From Nicoliella lavandulae (GTDB lineage: Bacteria > Bacillota > Bacilli > Lactobacillales > Lactobacillaceae), in contig NZ_JAWMWH010000001.1 in assembly GCF_037546185.1 (NCBI RefSeq), positions 868,001 through 932,000 of the forward strand: a stretch of 64,000 nucleotides of DNA, written 5' to 3'. Both the position numbers and the translations under genes were made by a program. This document shows, in pieces, positions 35,027-42,340 of the stretch. Within the stretch, counting starts at the first letter, position 1. Each line of letters begins with the position of its first letter. The notes under the pieces were generated by a model, which had not been told where the DNA came from, made no database searches, and saw only the letters and a program-made list of their open reading frames with translations.

Positions 35027-35851
35027 ATGAAAAAAGTTGGTTTCTTTCTTTCCTTAATTGTTGCCTTCGTTGCACTATTGATTATTGGTCCCGGAGAAGC
35101 CCATTCTAAGAATTCACTTACGATTGGGGCTTCTAATGTTCCCCATGCGCAGATTTTGAACCATATTAAACCAGAACTTGAAAAAGAAGGGGTGCATTTA
35201 AACATCCGAGTATTTCAAGATTACGTATTGCCAAATAAGGCCCTTGCGTCTGGTGAATTAGATGCCAATTACTTTCAAACGGTTCCATTCTTACAACAAT
35301 GGAATAAGCAAAATAATGGACATTTAGTTAATGTTGGATCTGTGCACTTGGAACCAATGGGAATCTATTCCAAGAAGGTTAAACGACTTCAGGATTTGAA
35401 ACCTAATTCAACGATCTTAGTTAGTAACAATGCGCCTGATTATGGAAGAATTTTGGAATTATTCCAACAAGCCGGATTAATTAAGATTAAAAAGGGTGTT
35501 AACATTACCCAGGCTAACTTCTCTGATATTGCAAGTAACCCTCGTCACTTAGTATTCAAGAATAGTTATGAACCAAAACTATTGCCTGAAATCTATCAAA
35601 ATGGTGAAGGGGATGCCGTAGCCATTAATGCTAACTATGCAGTGCAAAGTGGTTTGAATCCTAAGAAACAAGCAATTGCTTTACAAAAGAGTAGTCCAGA
35701 TTCACCATATAACAATATCGTTGCCGTTCGGAATGGTGATCAAAACAAGAAAAACATTAAGAAGTTAATGAAGGTCTTGGAATCTAAACCAGTTCAAAAA
35801 TGGATTTACGATCATTATAAGGGTGGCGTATTGCCTGCTCATAAATACTAA
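35027..35851 (+). CDS. metQ: methionine ABC transporter, substrate-binding protein without lipobox
   Basis: A 274-residue NLPA/MetQ-type binding protein (TIGASNVPHAQILNHIKPEL-like start of the mature domain, ELDANYFQTVPFL). Most MetQ proteins are lipoproteins, but here the N-terminal hydrophobic segment (about residues 5-22) is followed by GPGEAHSKNS with no cysteine, and the whole protein is cysteine-free. It is therefore either secreted after signal peptidase I cleavage near AHS or held by an uncleaved anchor. AAGGAGG precedes the ATG. It is the last gene of the T-box operon. Confidence 0.93.
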   Translation: MKKVGFFLSLIVAFVALLIIGPGEAHSKNSLTIGASNVPHAQILNHIKPELEKEGVHLNIRVFQDYVLPNKALASGELDANYFQTVPFLQQWNKQNNGHLVNVGSVHLEPMGIYSKKVKRLQDLKPNSTILVSNNAPDYGRILELFQQAGLIKIKKGVNITQANFSDIASNPRHLVFKNSYEPKLLPEIYQNGEGDAVAINANYAVQSGLNPKKQAIALQKSSPDSPYNNIVAVRNGDQNKKNIKKLMKVLESKPVQKWIYDHYKGGVLPAHKY

Positions 35852-35857
35852 TTAATC

Positions 35858-35895
35858 AAGGATGACTGCCAATGCTGGTGGTTATCCTTTTTAGT
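35858..35895 (+). terminator. terminator of metNIQ
   Basis: Imperfect stem AAGGATGACTGCC / GGTGGTTATCCTT (G-T pairs) followed by TTTTTAG. Confidence 0.78.
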
Positions 35896-35944
35896 TTGAC
35901 TTTAATTATCCCAACATGTATAGTTAGTTACATAAGTAATTAAC
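35896..35944 (+). promoter_or_regulatory. promoter and overlapping operator-like inverted repeat of the GntR-ABC operon
   Basis: TTGACT (35896-35901), 17 bases, TATAGT (35919-35924). The inverted repeat GTTAGTTAC-ATAA-GTAATTAAC (35923-35944, one mismatch) starts at the -10 and covers the expected start site, where a GntR repressor would block initiation. Autoregulation by the next gene is inferred. Confidence 0.65.
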
Positions 35945-35983
35945 CTATTGGTGAGGGATTACTAAGGATAAGGATGTGATAAT

Positions 35984-36361
35984 ATGCAATTCGATTTCGA
36001 TAGTGCAGAACCGATTTACTTACAGGTAGCTAACCAAATCGAAGATGCTGTGTTTACCGGAGCGTTTCCGGAAGACGAGCAAATTCCATCGACGACTGAA
36101 ATATCTAAACAATTTCACATTAATCCAGCGACGGTATTAAAGGGGATGAATATTTTGGTGAACGACGGAGTTTTAGAAAAGCGTCGTGGAATGGGGACGT
36201 TTGTTACAGCTGATGGTCAAGATAAAATCATCGAAAAACGACGCTCTAAGTTTTATGATAATTTTGTTTTGGACCTGGTGGATGAGGCAACTAAGTTAAA
36301 GCTGAGTGAAGCGGACGTACTAAAATTAATTCAACGGGGGTTTCAAAATGAGCACAATTAA
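35984..36361 (+). CDS. GntR-family transcriptional regulator, YtrA subfamily
   Basis: A 125-residue protein with an N-terminal winged helix (EPIYLQVANQIEDAVFTGAF, IPSTTEISKQFHINPATV, LEKRRGMGTFV) and only a short C-terminal helical tail of about 45 residues for dimerisation, which is the YtrA pattern. Such regulators repress their own operon with an ABC transporter. An inverted repeat overlaps the promoter just upstream, and the ABC ATPase gene overlaps the end of this gene by 14 bp. Inducing signals in the family are often cell-wall-active antibiotics, but that is not shown here. Confidence 0.9.
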   Translation: MQFDFDSAEPIYLQVANQIEDAVFTGAFPEDEQIPSTTEISKQFHINPATVLKGMNILVNDGVLEKRRGMGTFVTADGQDKIIEKRRSKFYDNFVLDLVDEATKLKLSEADVLKLIQRGFQNEHN

Positions 36362-37226
36362 AGTTGAACATTTGAATAAGCATTTTCGTAAGCAAAAAGT
36401 GTTGGATGATATTAATCTAACCTTTGGTTCCAATCAAATTTATGGCCTTTTAGGGCGTAATGGAGCGGGCAAAAGTACGTTACTAAATATTATTACGGAT
36501 CGCATCTTTGCTAGCGCTGGTCACGTTAAATTAGATGGCGAAAATTTACATGATAATGGTGACATGCTTGCTAAAGTGTTTATGATGAGTCAGGATAATT
36601 TATATCCTGATTCTATGAAGGTAAAGACAATCATTAAAACGACGGCTACGCTTTATGATCATTTTAATCAGCCCCTAGCTGATGATTTAGTTAAAAAGTT
36701 CGATGTGAATTTGAATACTAAATTCAGCAAATTATCAACAGGATACCATTCAATTGTTAAATTGATTATTGCTTTGTGTGTACCAGCATCCATTATCATC
36801 TTTGATGAGCCGACGCTTGGTTTGGATGCTAATCATCGGGAGTTATTTTATTCTGAATTAATTCAATCATACAGCGAAACCCCACGAACAATTATCATTG
36901 CGACCCATTTAATTGATGAAGTAGCTAATCTTGTGAATAACGTTGTGATTATTAACGATGGGCATGTAATCGTGAATGATGATAATGAAACGGTGATAAA
37001 AAAAGCCCATACCATTACAGGACCGGAAAAGGAATTAGATGGATATTGCGATGGATTGAACATAATTGGTAGTAAACGACTTGGTAATCTTAAAACAAAT
37101 TATATTTATGGACCATTAAATGATCAACGCATGCTGCCAGATACAGTTAAAATTGAAGGGTTAGATTTACAAACCCTGTTTATTTATTTGACCAAACGAG
37201 ATGGGGAGGTAATCAATAATGAGTAG
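36348..37226 (+). CDS. ABC transporter ATP-binding protein (YtrB-like)
   Basis: A 292-residue ATPase: Walker A GRNGAGKST, a signature of the form LSTGY in place of LSGGQ, Walker B IIIFDEPTLGLD, and a C-terminal extension of about 90 residues. The LSTGx signature is usual in ATPases of the BcrA/YtrB drug-resistance group. It overlaps the regulator gene and the permease gene (8 bp), indicating a tight three-gene operon. The substrate is unknown; export of a peptide or envelope stress compound is likely. Confidence 0.88.
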   Translation: MSTIKVEHLNKHFRKQKVLDDINLTFGSNQIYGLLGRNGAGKSTLLNIITDRIFASAGHVKLDGENLHDNGDMLAKVFMMSQDNLYPDSMKVKTIIKTTATLYDHFNQPLADDLVKKFDVNLNTKFSKLSTGYHSIVKLIIALCVPASIIIFDEPTLGLDANHRELFYSELIQSYSETPRTIIIATHLIDEVANLVNNVVIINDGHVIVNDDNETVIKKAHTITGPEKELDGYCDGLNIIGSKRLGNLKTNYIYGPLNDQRMLPDTVKIEGLDLQTLFIYLTKRDGEVINNE

Positions 37227-38007
37227 CCGGACCAAAAGAATGTTTATGATTGATTTAAAGAATTATTTTAAAGGATTATGCATATTTCTTCTGATTTTTG
37301 CAATTGTGTTTATGGTGTTACCATATTTGATTAATGGATTTAGTGGACATGGATGGACGGCTTCTGTCTTTTCTAATGATCTTGGTGGCTTTCTTAGTGG
37401 GCTTGTTTTATTGTTCACAGGTTCCTTAATGGCTGGAAACTTTTTTGAGAATTCATTTACCATGAAGATGCAAAATGGTTTTTCCAGAAGCCAAATTTTT
37501 AAAAATAATATAACTCTAATCGGCTTTTTATCCATTCTTTTAGTACTTTTTAATATCATCATTAATCCCAATCAATTTCTTTGGTTAAATGTGTACAAGA
37601 ACTTTTTTAAAACCTCCATTATTGATTATGTCTTATTCTTATTGATTTCTATTTTATTAAATTACTTAGTGATTTCGTTATTTAATTTTTTAGGGGCTTT
37701 CTTTAACCTGTTTTCAAAAAAGATTCGCAAATGGGTAGTATTGATTTTTTTCGTTGGTTGGACGATTGCAATAATTGCGTTAACTGGTTTTGCCGTGCGC
37801 GGGGTAATTCAACTTATTTCTGCTCATTGGATCAATCGAGATACTCTTATTAGCATTCTTGAATTTACGATGACTTTATTATTTGGTTATCGTAATCATG
37901 GACCGTACAATCCCATCAATTTAATTATCACTCTGACGGTTATTAATGGGCTAATATCATTGTTAACGCGCTTTGTAACATTACGTTTAACGATTCATCG
38001 AAATTAA
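37219..38007 (+). CDS. ABC transporter permease
   Basis: A 262-residue integral membrane protein with about six hydrophobic helices (near residues 15-35, 50-72, 95-112, 130-160, 170-200 and 230-250) and little other signature. Its position and 8-bp overlap identify it as the membrane partner of the preceding ATPase. It is the last gene of the operon; no clear terminator is seen before ddl. Confidence 0.8.
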   Translation: MSSRTKRMFMIDLKNYFKGLCIFLLIFAIVFMVLPYLINGFSGHGWTASVFSNDLGGFLSGLVLLFTGSLMAGNFFENSFTMKMQNGFSRSQIFKNNITLIGFLSILLVLFNIIINPNQFLWLNVYKNFFKTSIIDYVLFLLISILLNYLVISLFNFLGAFFNLFSKKIRKWVVLIFFVGWTIAIIALTGFAVRGVIQLISAHWINRDTLISILEFTMTLLFGYRNHGPYNPINLIITLTVINGLISLLTRFVTLRLTIHRN

Positions 38008-38043
38008 AATTATTAATAAATGCCAACATTGTATGCATTAATA

Positions 38044-38052
38044 TGCTATAAT
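38044..38052 (+). promoter_or_regulatory. extended -10 promoter of ddl
   Basis: TG-C-TATAAT at 38044-38052. No good -35 is visible, which is acceptable for an extended -10 promoter. Confidence 0.55.
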
Positions 38053-38089
38053 GAAGTTTCCGAGAATATAAATAGGACGGTATAAAAAA

Positions 38090-39208
38090 ATGACAAAGAA
38101 AATGCATGTTGCACTCCTCTTTGGGGGTAATTCTTCAGAACATGATGTTTCGAAGCGTTCTGCTCATAACATCTACGATGCAATGGATAAGGATAAGTAT
38201 GAAGTAAGCTTGTTCTTGATGACTAAGGAAGGCTACATTCTTAGTGACAAAGATTCACATCGCGTATTTGATGGTGAAGATGAGGATGCAGTCGTTGAAT
38301 CAGTATTACCTAACGTTGATCAATCAGATCCATTAGCAAATATTGCTAACTTGGGTAAAATTAAGGATGTTGACGTTTTCTTCCCTGTAATTCATGGTAA
38401 TTTAGGGGAAGATGGTACCATTCAAGGACTCTTCAGACTACTTCAAAAGCCATGGGTTGGTAGTGGAATCTTAGAATCTGCAATGGCCTATGATAAAGAC
38501 ATTACCAAGAAGATGTTAGACTTATACGGCGTTCAAAATACTAAGTATGTATTATTAACGCCAGATAACTATAAAGATCATCCATATGAACAATTAGCGG
38601 CTGAATTAGGCAGTAAGATTTTCTTGAAGCCAGCTAACCAAGGTTCTTCAGTAGGAATTCATGAAGCAAATAATGCTGAAGAATTTAAGGCGGGACTTGC
38701 TGATGCGTTTAGATACGATTACAAGGTATTGGCTGAACAAGCAATTGAAGGCCCAGAAGAACTCGAAATTTCCATTTTAGGAAATGAAAAACCAATTGCT
38801 TCTAAGTTGGGGGCAATTCGGGTTCCTAAGAATGATAAATTCTATACTTATGAAAACAAGTTCGTTGATGCCAGTGAAGTTCACTTTGATATTCCAGTTA
38901 AGGTATCGCAAAAATTAACTGATCAAATTACTAACATGGCATTAACTGCTTATAAAGCCCTTGGATTAAAGGGTATGGCACGGATTGACTTCTTAGTATC
39001 TAAAGATGAAGAACCATACTTGGGTGAAATTAATACGCTACCAGGATTCACGAATATCAGCCTTTATCCACAACTATGGAATGCATCTGGAATTTCATAT
39101 ACTGAATTAATTGATAAGTTAATTGACCTTGCGTTCAAAGAATTTGATCGTCGTAAGCAAATTCATCATGACTTTACGCCACTTGGTAAGGAAAAATTAT
39201 CTAAGTAA
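38090..39208 (+). CDS. ddl: D-alanine--D-alanine ligase family, predicted D-Ala-D-lactate ligase
   Basis: ATP-grasp enzyme that makes the terminal dipeptide or depsipeptide of the peptidoglycan stem. The 372-residue protein has LLFGGNSSEHDVS at the N-terminus, the ATP-grasp loop KPANQGSSVGI and the C-terminal metal site GEINTLPGFT. The residue of the omega loop that is Tyr in D-Ala-D-Ala ligases is Phe here: F258 in YENKFVDAS. Phe at this site is the established marker of D-Ala-D-Lac ligases in Leuconostoc and vancomycin-resistant lactobacilli. AGGACGG precedes the ATG. An insertion sequence lies directly downstream and appears to split its terminator. Confidence 0.94.
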   Translation: MTKKMHVALLFGGNSSEHDVSKRSAHNIYDAMDKDKYEVSLFLMTKEGYILSDKDSHRVFDGEDEDAVVESVLPNVDQSDPLANIANLGKIKDVDVFFPVIHGNLGEDGTIQGLFRLLQKPWVGSGILESAMAYDKDITKKMLDLYGVQNTKYVLLTPDNYKDHPYEQLAAELGSKIFLKPANQGSSVGIHEANNAEEFKAGLADAFRYDYKVLAEQAIEGPEELEISILGNEKPIASKLGAIRVPKNDKFYTYENKFVDASEVHFDIPVKVSQKLTDQITNMALTAYKALGLKGMARIDFLVSKDEEPYLGEINTLPGFTNISLYPQLWNASGISYTELIDKLIDLAFKEFDRRKQIHHDFTPLGKEKLSK

Positions 39209-39228
39209 TTAAAAAAACATCTATGATG

Positions 39229-39248
39229 TGCACCCCAAAAGTTGTACA
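39229..39248 (+). repeat. left terminal inverted repeat of the IS
   Basis: TGCACCCCAAAAGTTGTACA, matching the complement of the right end at 18 of 20 positions. Confidence 0.9.
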
Positions 39249-39265
39249 TTATTATATTGTTTTTC

Positions 39266-40180
39266 CTAGGCGGAAAGTTTCCGGTATTGAACCGGTGACT
39301 TTCCGCCTAGTTTTGTTTTAATACGATGATTATTGTAATAATCAATCCATATTTTCATTGACGACATTAAATCTTCTTTAAAGTCATAATTACAGTCCAT
39401 GATTTCAGCTTTCATAATATGGAAAAATGATTCCATAGGTGAGTTATCTATACAATTCCCCTTACGGGACATACTTTGAAATATCTTATTCTTCTTAAGC
39501 TCTTTTTGCCAGATATGACTTTGATACTGAGCTCCCTGATCACTATGAATTGTCGTTCTGTATGGTAAATCCTTAACTAATTGAATAACTTCTTTCAACG
39601 GTTTCATAACACAGTTCATATTTGGATGGCTGCTAATGTTATAGGATATTATTTCACCAGAAAATAAATCCATAATAGGTGAAAGATAAATACGATGATT
39701 AATATCACAATTTCCATATCTGAATTCACTGATATCAGTACAGAGCTTTTGATATGGTCTGTCAGTATTAAATCTTCGATTTAATTGATTTGATTTAAGT
39801 TTTCCAACCTGACCACGATAGGAATTATACTTACGTGTTTTTCTTGAATATGATGAAGATAGTAAATTATTCTTTTTCATTATCTTTAATACTAGTTTGT
39901 GGTTAACACGGTATCCACGATTAGTTAATTCTAAACACACTCTTCTATATCCGTAGGATTTATTTTTATCTTTAATATCCTTGATAATTTTAGCGATTTC
40001 AGCGTGCTTATCAGGCTTATTTTGGATTGATCTAATATAATAATAAGTACTTCTAGATATCCTTAATGCCTTTAGTATTAATGTTTTAGTGGTATGGTAT
40101 TTCAGCCTTAGTTCGTCGATTATTTTAATAATTACTTCTGGTCTTCTTCGTCGTCTAAGGCCCTCAATTTTTTTAAGAAG
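39266..40180 (-). CDS. IS3-family transposase OrfB (integrase domain), made by frameshift
   Basis: The frame is open from just after a TGA at 40181-40183 to 39266, giving about 300 residues. It begins within the orfA end (KKIEGLRRRRRPEVII), continues with a helix-turn-helix-like segment (TKTLILKALRISRSTYYY, KSYGYRRV) and then the rve integrase core. The DDE triad is visible as D in LCTDISEF, D in IHSDQGAQYQS and E in NSPMESFFHIMKAE. It lacks a good independent start, so expression most likely depends on -1 slippage from orfA. Cuts and joins the element ends. Confidence 0.9.
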   Translation of the reverse strand, partial: LLKKIEGLRRRRRPEVIIKIIDELRLKYHTTKTLILKALRISRSTYYYIRSIQNKPDKHAEIAKIIKDIKDKNKSYGYRRVCLELTNRGYRVNHKLVLKIMKKNNLLSSSYSRKTRKYNSYRGQVGKLKSNQLNRRFNTDRPYQKLCTDISEFRYGNCDINHRIYLSPIMDLFSGEIISYNISSHPNMNCVMKPLKEVIQLVKDLPYRTTIHSDQGAQYQSHIWQKELKKNKIFQSMSRKGNCIDNSPMESFFHIMKAEIMDCNYDFKEDLMSSMKIWIDYYNNHRIKTKLGGKSPVQYRKLSA

Positions 40181-40641
40181 TCATTCTCTATTCTCAACAT
40201 TAAATTTTCTTCTTCAATCTTCTTCAATTTTTCTTTATCGGTATTAGTATTGTTTGATTCGGCTTTGTTAGTTTTCCTTTTTGTCATGGCTTTTCTTTCC
40301 CTTCGGGACAATAAACCATCAATACCTTTTTGCTCTAGTCGTTTTTCCCAAGTCCAGATAGTTGATGGAGAAGGAATATTAAAATGATAAGCTGCCTCTG
40401 GATAAGATGATTTAGTCGTTTTCATCCAGTTTAATATATATTGTTTCTCTTTGGTAGAGTATTCGATTATATTCTTTCTTTTTTTAAGACCATTTAGTCC
40501 ATGTTTTTTGTAACTCTTAACCCAACATAAAACAGTATTTCTACTTTTAACTCCAAAGTTTCTAGCCACCATTTGCGATCCCATACCGTTTAGGTATGCG
40601 TTAATTACATTTAATTTATCTTCTACTTTATATTTAGACAC
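40132..40641 (-). CDS. IS3-family transposase OrfA (DNA-binding)
   Basis: A 169-residue protein with two helix-turn-helix segments (KLNVINAYLNGMGSQMVARN near the start; SSYPEAAYHFNIPSPSTIW further on) and a C-terminal leucine-zipper-like helix (KLKKIEEENLMLRIENDFLKK). This layout and length match InsJ of IS150. The GTG at 40639-40641 is chosen since SKYKVEDKL is where related OrfA proteins begin; an upstream ATG lies within the inverted repeat. It binds the element ends and, when fused to OrfB, forms the transposase. Confidence 0.88.
   Translation of the reverse strand: MSKYKVEDKLNVINAYLNGMGSQMVARNFGVKSRNTVLCWVKSYKKHGLNGLKKRKNIIEYSTKEKQYILNWMKTTKSSYPEAAYHFNIPSPSTIWTWEKRLEQKGIDGLLSRRERKAMTKRKTNKAESNNTNTDKEKLKKIEEENLMLRIENDFLKKLRALDDEEDQK
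40168..40174 (-). promoter_or_regulatory. programmed -1 frameshift heptamer A-AAA-AAA
   Basis: In orfA frame the minus strand reads TTA-AAA-AAA-TTG. Slippage by -1 on A-AAA-AAA moves ribosomes into the orfB frame, as in other IS150-group elements. Confidence 0.8.
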
Positions 40642-40661
40642 AAAAAAACACCCCAAAGTTT

Positions 40662-40681
40662 TGTACAAACTTTGGGGTGCA
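40662..40681 (-). repeat. right terminal inverted repeat of the IS
   Basis: Complement reads TGCACCCCAAAGTTTGTACA. It is followed directly by G-TGCACC, so the junction GGTGCA-G-TGCACC is palindromic. Confidence 0.9.
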
Positions 40682-40746
40682 GTGCACCACTAGTTGGATG
40701 TTTTTTTAATTTGTTTACGTATTTTACATTATTGGAGGGATGCTTG

Positions 40747-41328
40747 ATGGTAGTACGTTGTAAGTGGGCAGAAAAGGATGCCTTATCGATGAGTTATCAT
40801 GATCATGAATGGGGAGTGTCAGAATTTGATGCCCATCGGTTATTTGAGTTATTAACATTAGAGATATTTCAAGCTGGATTGAGTTGGACCACTATTTTGA
40901 AAAAGCGAACCGCTTTTAGGACTGCGTTTGCGAACTTCGATTTTAATGTCGTTAGTAAATATGGGTCCCATGAATTTGAAGCATTATTGAATAATGCTTC
41001 AATTATTAGAAATCGGGCTAAGATTCAGGCAACTATTGATAATGCTAAGGCAATTGTTCGTTTAACGAATAGTGGAATGTCATTGGTTGATTTAACTTGG
41101 CAGCCAACTCATTATCATCCTTTGAACCATTTTAGAGAACAAGCTGAACAACTGGATGTAAGTCAATTTTTGAAGCCCTATTTGGCACAGTTTAAACAAC
41201 ATGGCTTCAAACGGCTAGGACCAACGACCATGTATTCTTTTTTACAGGCAGCTGGCGTGATTAATGATCATCAAATAAATTGTTATAGATATAAACAAAT
41301 TGTTAATATTAAAATTAATGATTGCTAA
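40747..41328 (+). CDS. tag: DNA-3-methyladenine glycosylase I
   Basis: Excises 3-methyladenine from alkylated DNA. The 193-residue protein has the Tag family pattern: RCKWAEKDALSMSYHDHEWG with a zinc-ligand cysteine near the N-terminus, LFELLTLEIFQAGLSWTTIL as the base-binding helix region, and GPTTMYSFLQAAGVINDH near the C-terminus. The ATG at 40747 follows GGAGGG; an upstream in-frame start at 40672 would run through the IS end and is rejected. The IS lies 65 bases upstream, but a separate native promoter is likely. Confidence 0.93.
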   Translation: MVVRCKWAEKDALSMSYHDHEWGVSEFDAHRLFELLTLEIFQAGLSWTTILKKRTAFRTAFANFDFNVVSKYGSHEFEALLNNASIIRNRAKIQATIDNAKAIVRLTNSGMSLVDLTWQPTHYHPLNHFREQAEQLDVSQFLKPYLAQFKQHGFKRLGPTTMYSFLQAAGVINDHQINCYRYKQIVNIKINDC

Positions 41329-41351
41329 TAATAATTAAATCATATTATAAT
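41322..41351 (+). promoter_or_regulatory. candidate promoter of the HTH/TPR regulator gene
   Basis: TTGCTA (41322-41327), 18 bases, TATAAT (41346-41351). Confidence 0.55.
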
Positions 41352-41385
41352 GTTAGTATAAATATAAGAAATGAGGATACCGCAT

Positions 41386-42288
41386 TTGGCACCATTAAAT
41401 ACGATTGACATTAAGTCTGGTTCGATTAAGATATTAGGTAGCTTAATTCAAAAACAGCGTAAACAAAGGGGACTCAGTCAATCTGAGCTCGCTGATAATA
41501 TCTGTTCACAGGGTTTAATTAGTCTAATTGAAAATAAAAATATTGCTCCTAGCCTAGATGTTATCTATAATCTTTGTCTAAAATTAGAGTTAAAACCAGA
41601 GGATGTGATTATCAGAAAACATGCTGATAATAAAACGTTTGATAAAATTGAGGCAGCGATTTGGAATCATGAATATGAAGTTGCTGATCAATTAATGCGT
41701 CGTTGCAAGGTGACCAATTTAGATAGTAACTATTTAAAGGGGCGTTACTACTGCTATCTAGGTGAAATTGAGTATAGATTAAACCATAATTATCGAGCAG
41801 CGATTAAGGCCTTTAACGAAGTATTACTAAAATATAGTGGACTTGCGAACCGTAGCTTATACACCACCTGGTCTCACGTTGGAAATGCGAAGGCATATTT
41901 AAAATTAAATGAAAATGACCAAGCCCACGAATTTATGAATTTATCGATGGGGTATTTAAAATTACATCAACTAAATGAACATGATAATTTTAAGCTACTA
42001 GTTGATATCTATGTTGAATCCATTCGTTTGTATCAAGACCTATCTAAATTTAAAGAAGCCCTTCACTTAAGTGAAGATGCGTGTCAATTCTTAATTTCTA
42101 TAGATTCGATGTACCAAATGGGGGCGCTTAATTTAGCAATGGCCCGGAGTTTAATTGCTGATCAAGCCCATGCCAAGGCAATCAATTACTTAGATAAAGC
42201 CAGTTTATTTTGTGATTATTATAATGACCATTATGTTTTGAACCAAGTCAATGCCTTAAGAGCTAAGGTTGATAAATCAATGGCATAG
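41386..42288 (+). CDS. XRE-type HTH plus TPR regulator (Rgg/RRNPP-like)
   Basis: A 300-residue protein with an N-terminal helix-turn-helix (GSLIQKQRKQRGLSQSELAD, then CSQGLISLIENK) and a C-terminal array of helical TPR-like repeats (for example YLGEIEYRLNHNYRAAIKAF and AYLKLNENDQAHEFMNL). This is the architecture of RRNPP regulators that bind short peptides. No candidate peptide gene was found next to it, so the ligand is unknown. The TTG at 41386 is preferred because GAGGA at 41373-41377 is well placed; an ATG at 41371 lies in front of that site. It is monocistronic with its own terminator. Confidence 0.83.
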   Translation: MAPLNTIDIKSGSIKILGSLIQKQRKQRGLSQSELADNICSQGLISLIENKNIAPSLDVIYNLCLKLELKPEDVIIRKHADNKTFDKIEAAIWNHEYEVADQLMRRCKVTNLDSNYLKGRYYCYLGEIEYRLNHNYRAAIKAFNEVLLKYSGLANRSLYTTWSHVGNAKAYLKLNENDQAHEFMNLSMGYLKLHQLNEHDNFKLLVDIYVESIRLYQDLSKFKEALHLSEDACQFLISIDSMYQMGALNLAMARSLIADQAHAKAINYLDKASLFCDYYNDHYVLNQVNALRAKVDKSMA

Positions 42289-42291
42289 TAA

Positions 42292-42333
42292 AAGGATATT
42301 CTTAATTTCATCTTTAAGAATATCCTTTTTGAT
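42292..42333. terminator. bidirectional terminator
   Basis: Stem AAAAGGATATTCTTAA / TTAAGAATATCCTTTT shared by the HTH/TPR regulator gene and the convergent uspA-like gene. Confidence 0.92.
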
Positions 42334-42340
42334 TTTAGAT

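Larger units (their letters stand above)
39229..40681 (-). mobile_element. insertion sequence, IS3 family, IS150 group
   Basis: A 1453-bp element with TG...CA ends and 20-bp terminal inverted repeats (18 of 20 identical), carrying overlapping orfA and orfB on the minus strand with a -1 frameshift heptamer. OrfB has the D-D-E integrase triad. All reading frames appear intact, so it may be active. I could not find a clear 3-4 bp target duplication: the left flank ends ATGA and the right flank begins GTGC. Confidence 0.93.
39207..40711 (+). other. ddl terminator apparently split by an insertion sequence
   Basis: AATTAAAAAAACATC (39207-39221), at the ddl stop, is perfectly complementary to GATGTTTTTTTAATT (40697-40711) on the far side of the element. 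Joined, they would form a hairpin with a T run, so the element seems to have entered its loop. With the element present the arms are 1.5 kb apart. Confidence 0.6.

Noticed and set aside
39229..40681. Target-site duplication around the IS
   Set aside because: The flanks ATGA and GTGC do not match over 3-4 bases, so none is claimed.
40672..40746. Longer N-terminus of tag starting at 40672
   Set aside because: It would begin inside the IS terminal repeat and lacks a ribosome site; GGAGGG fits the ATG at 40747.
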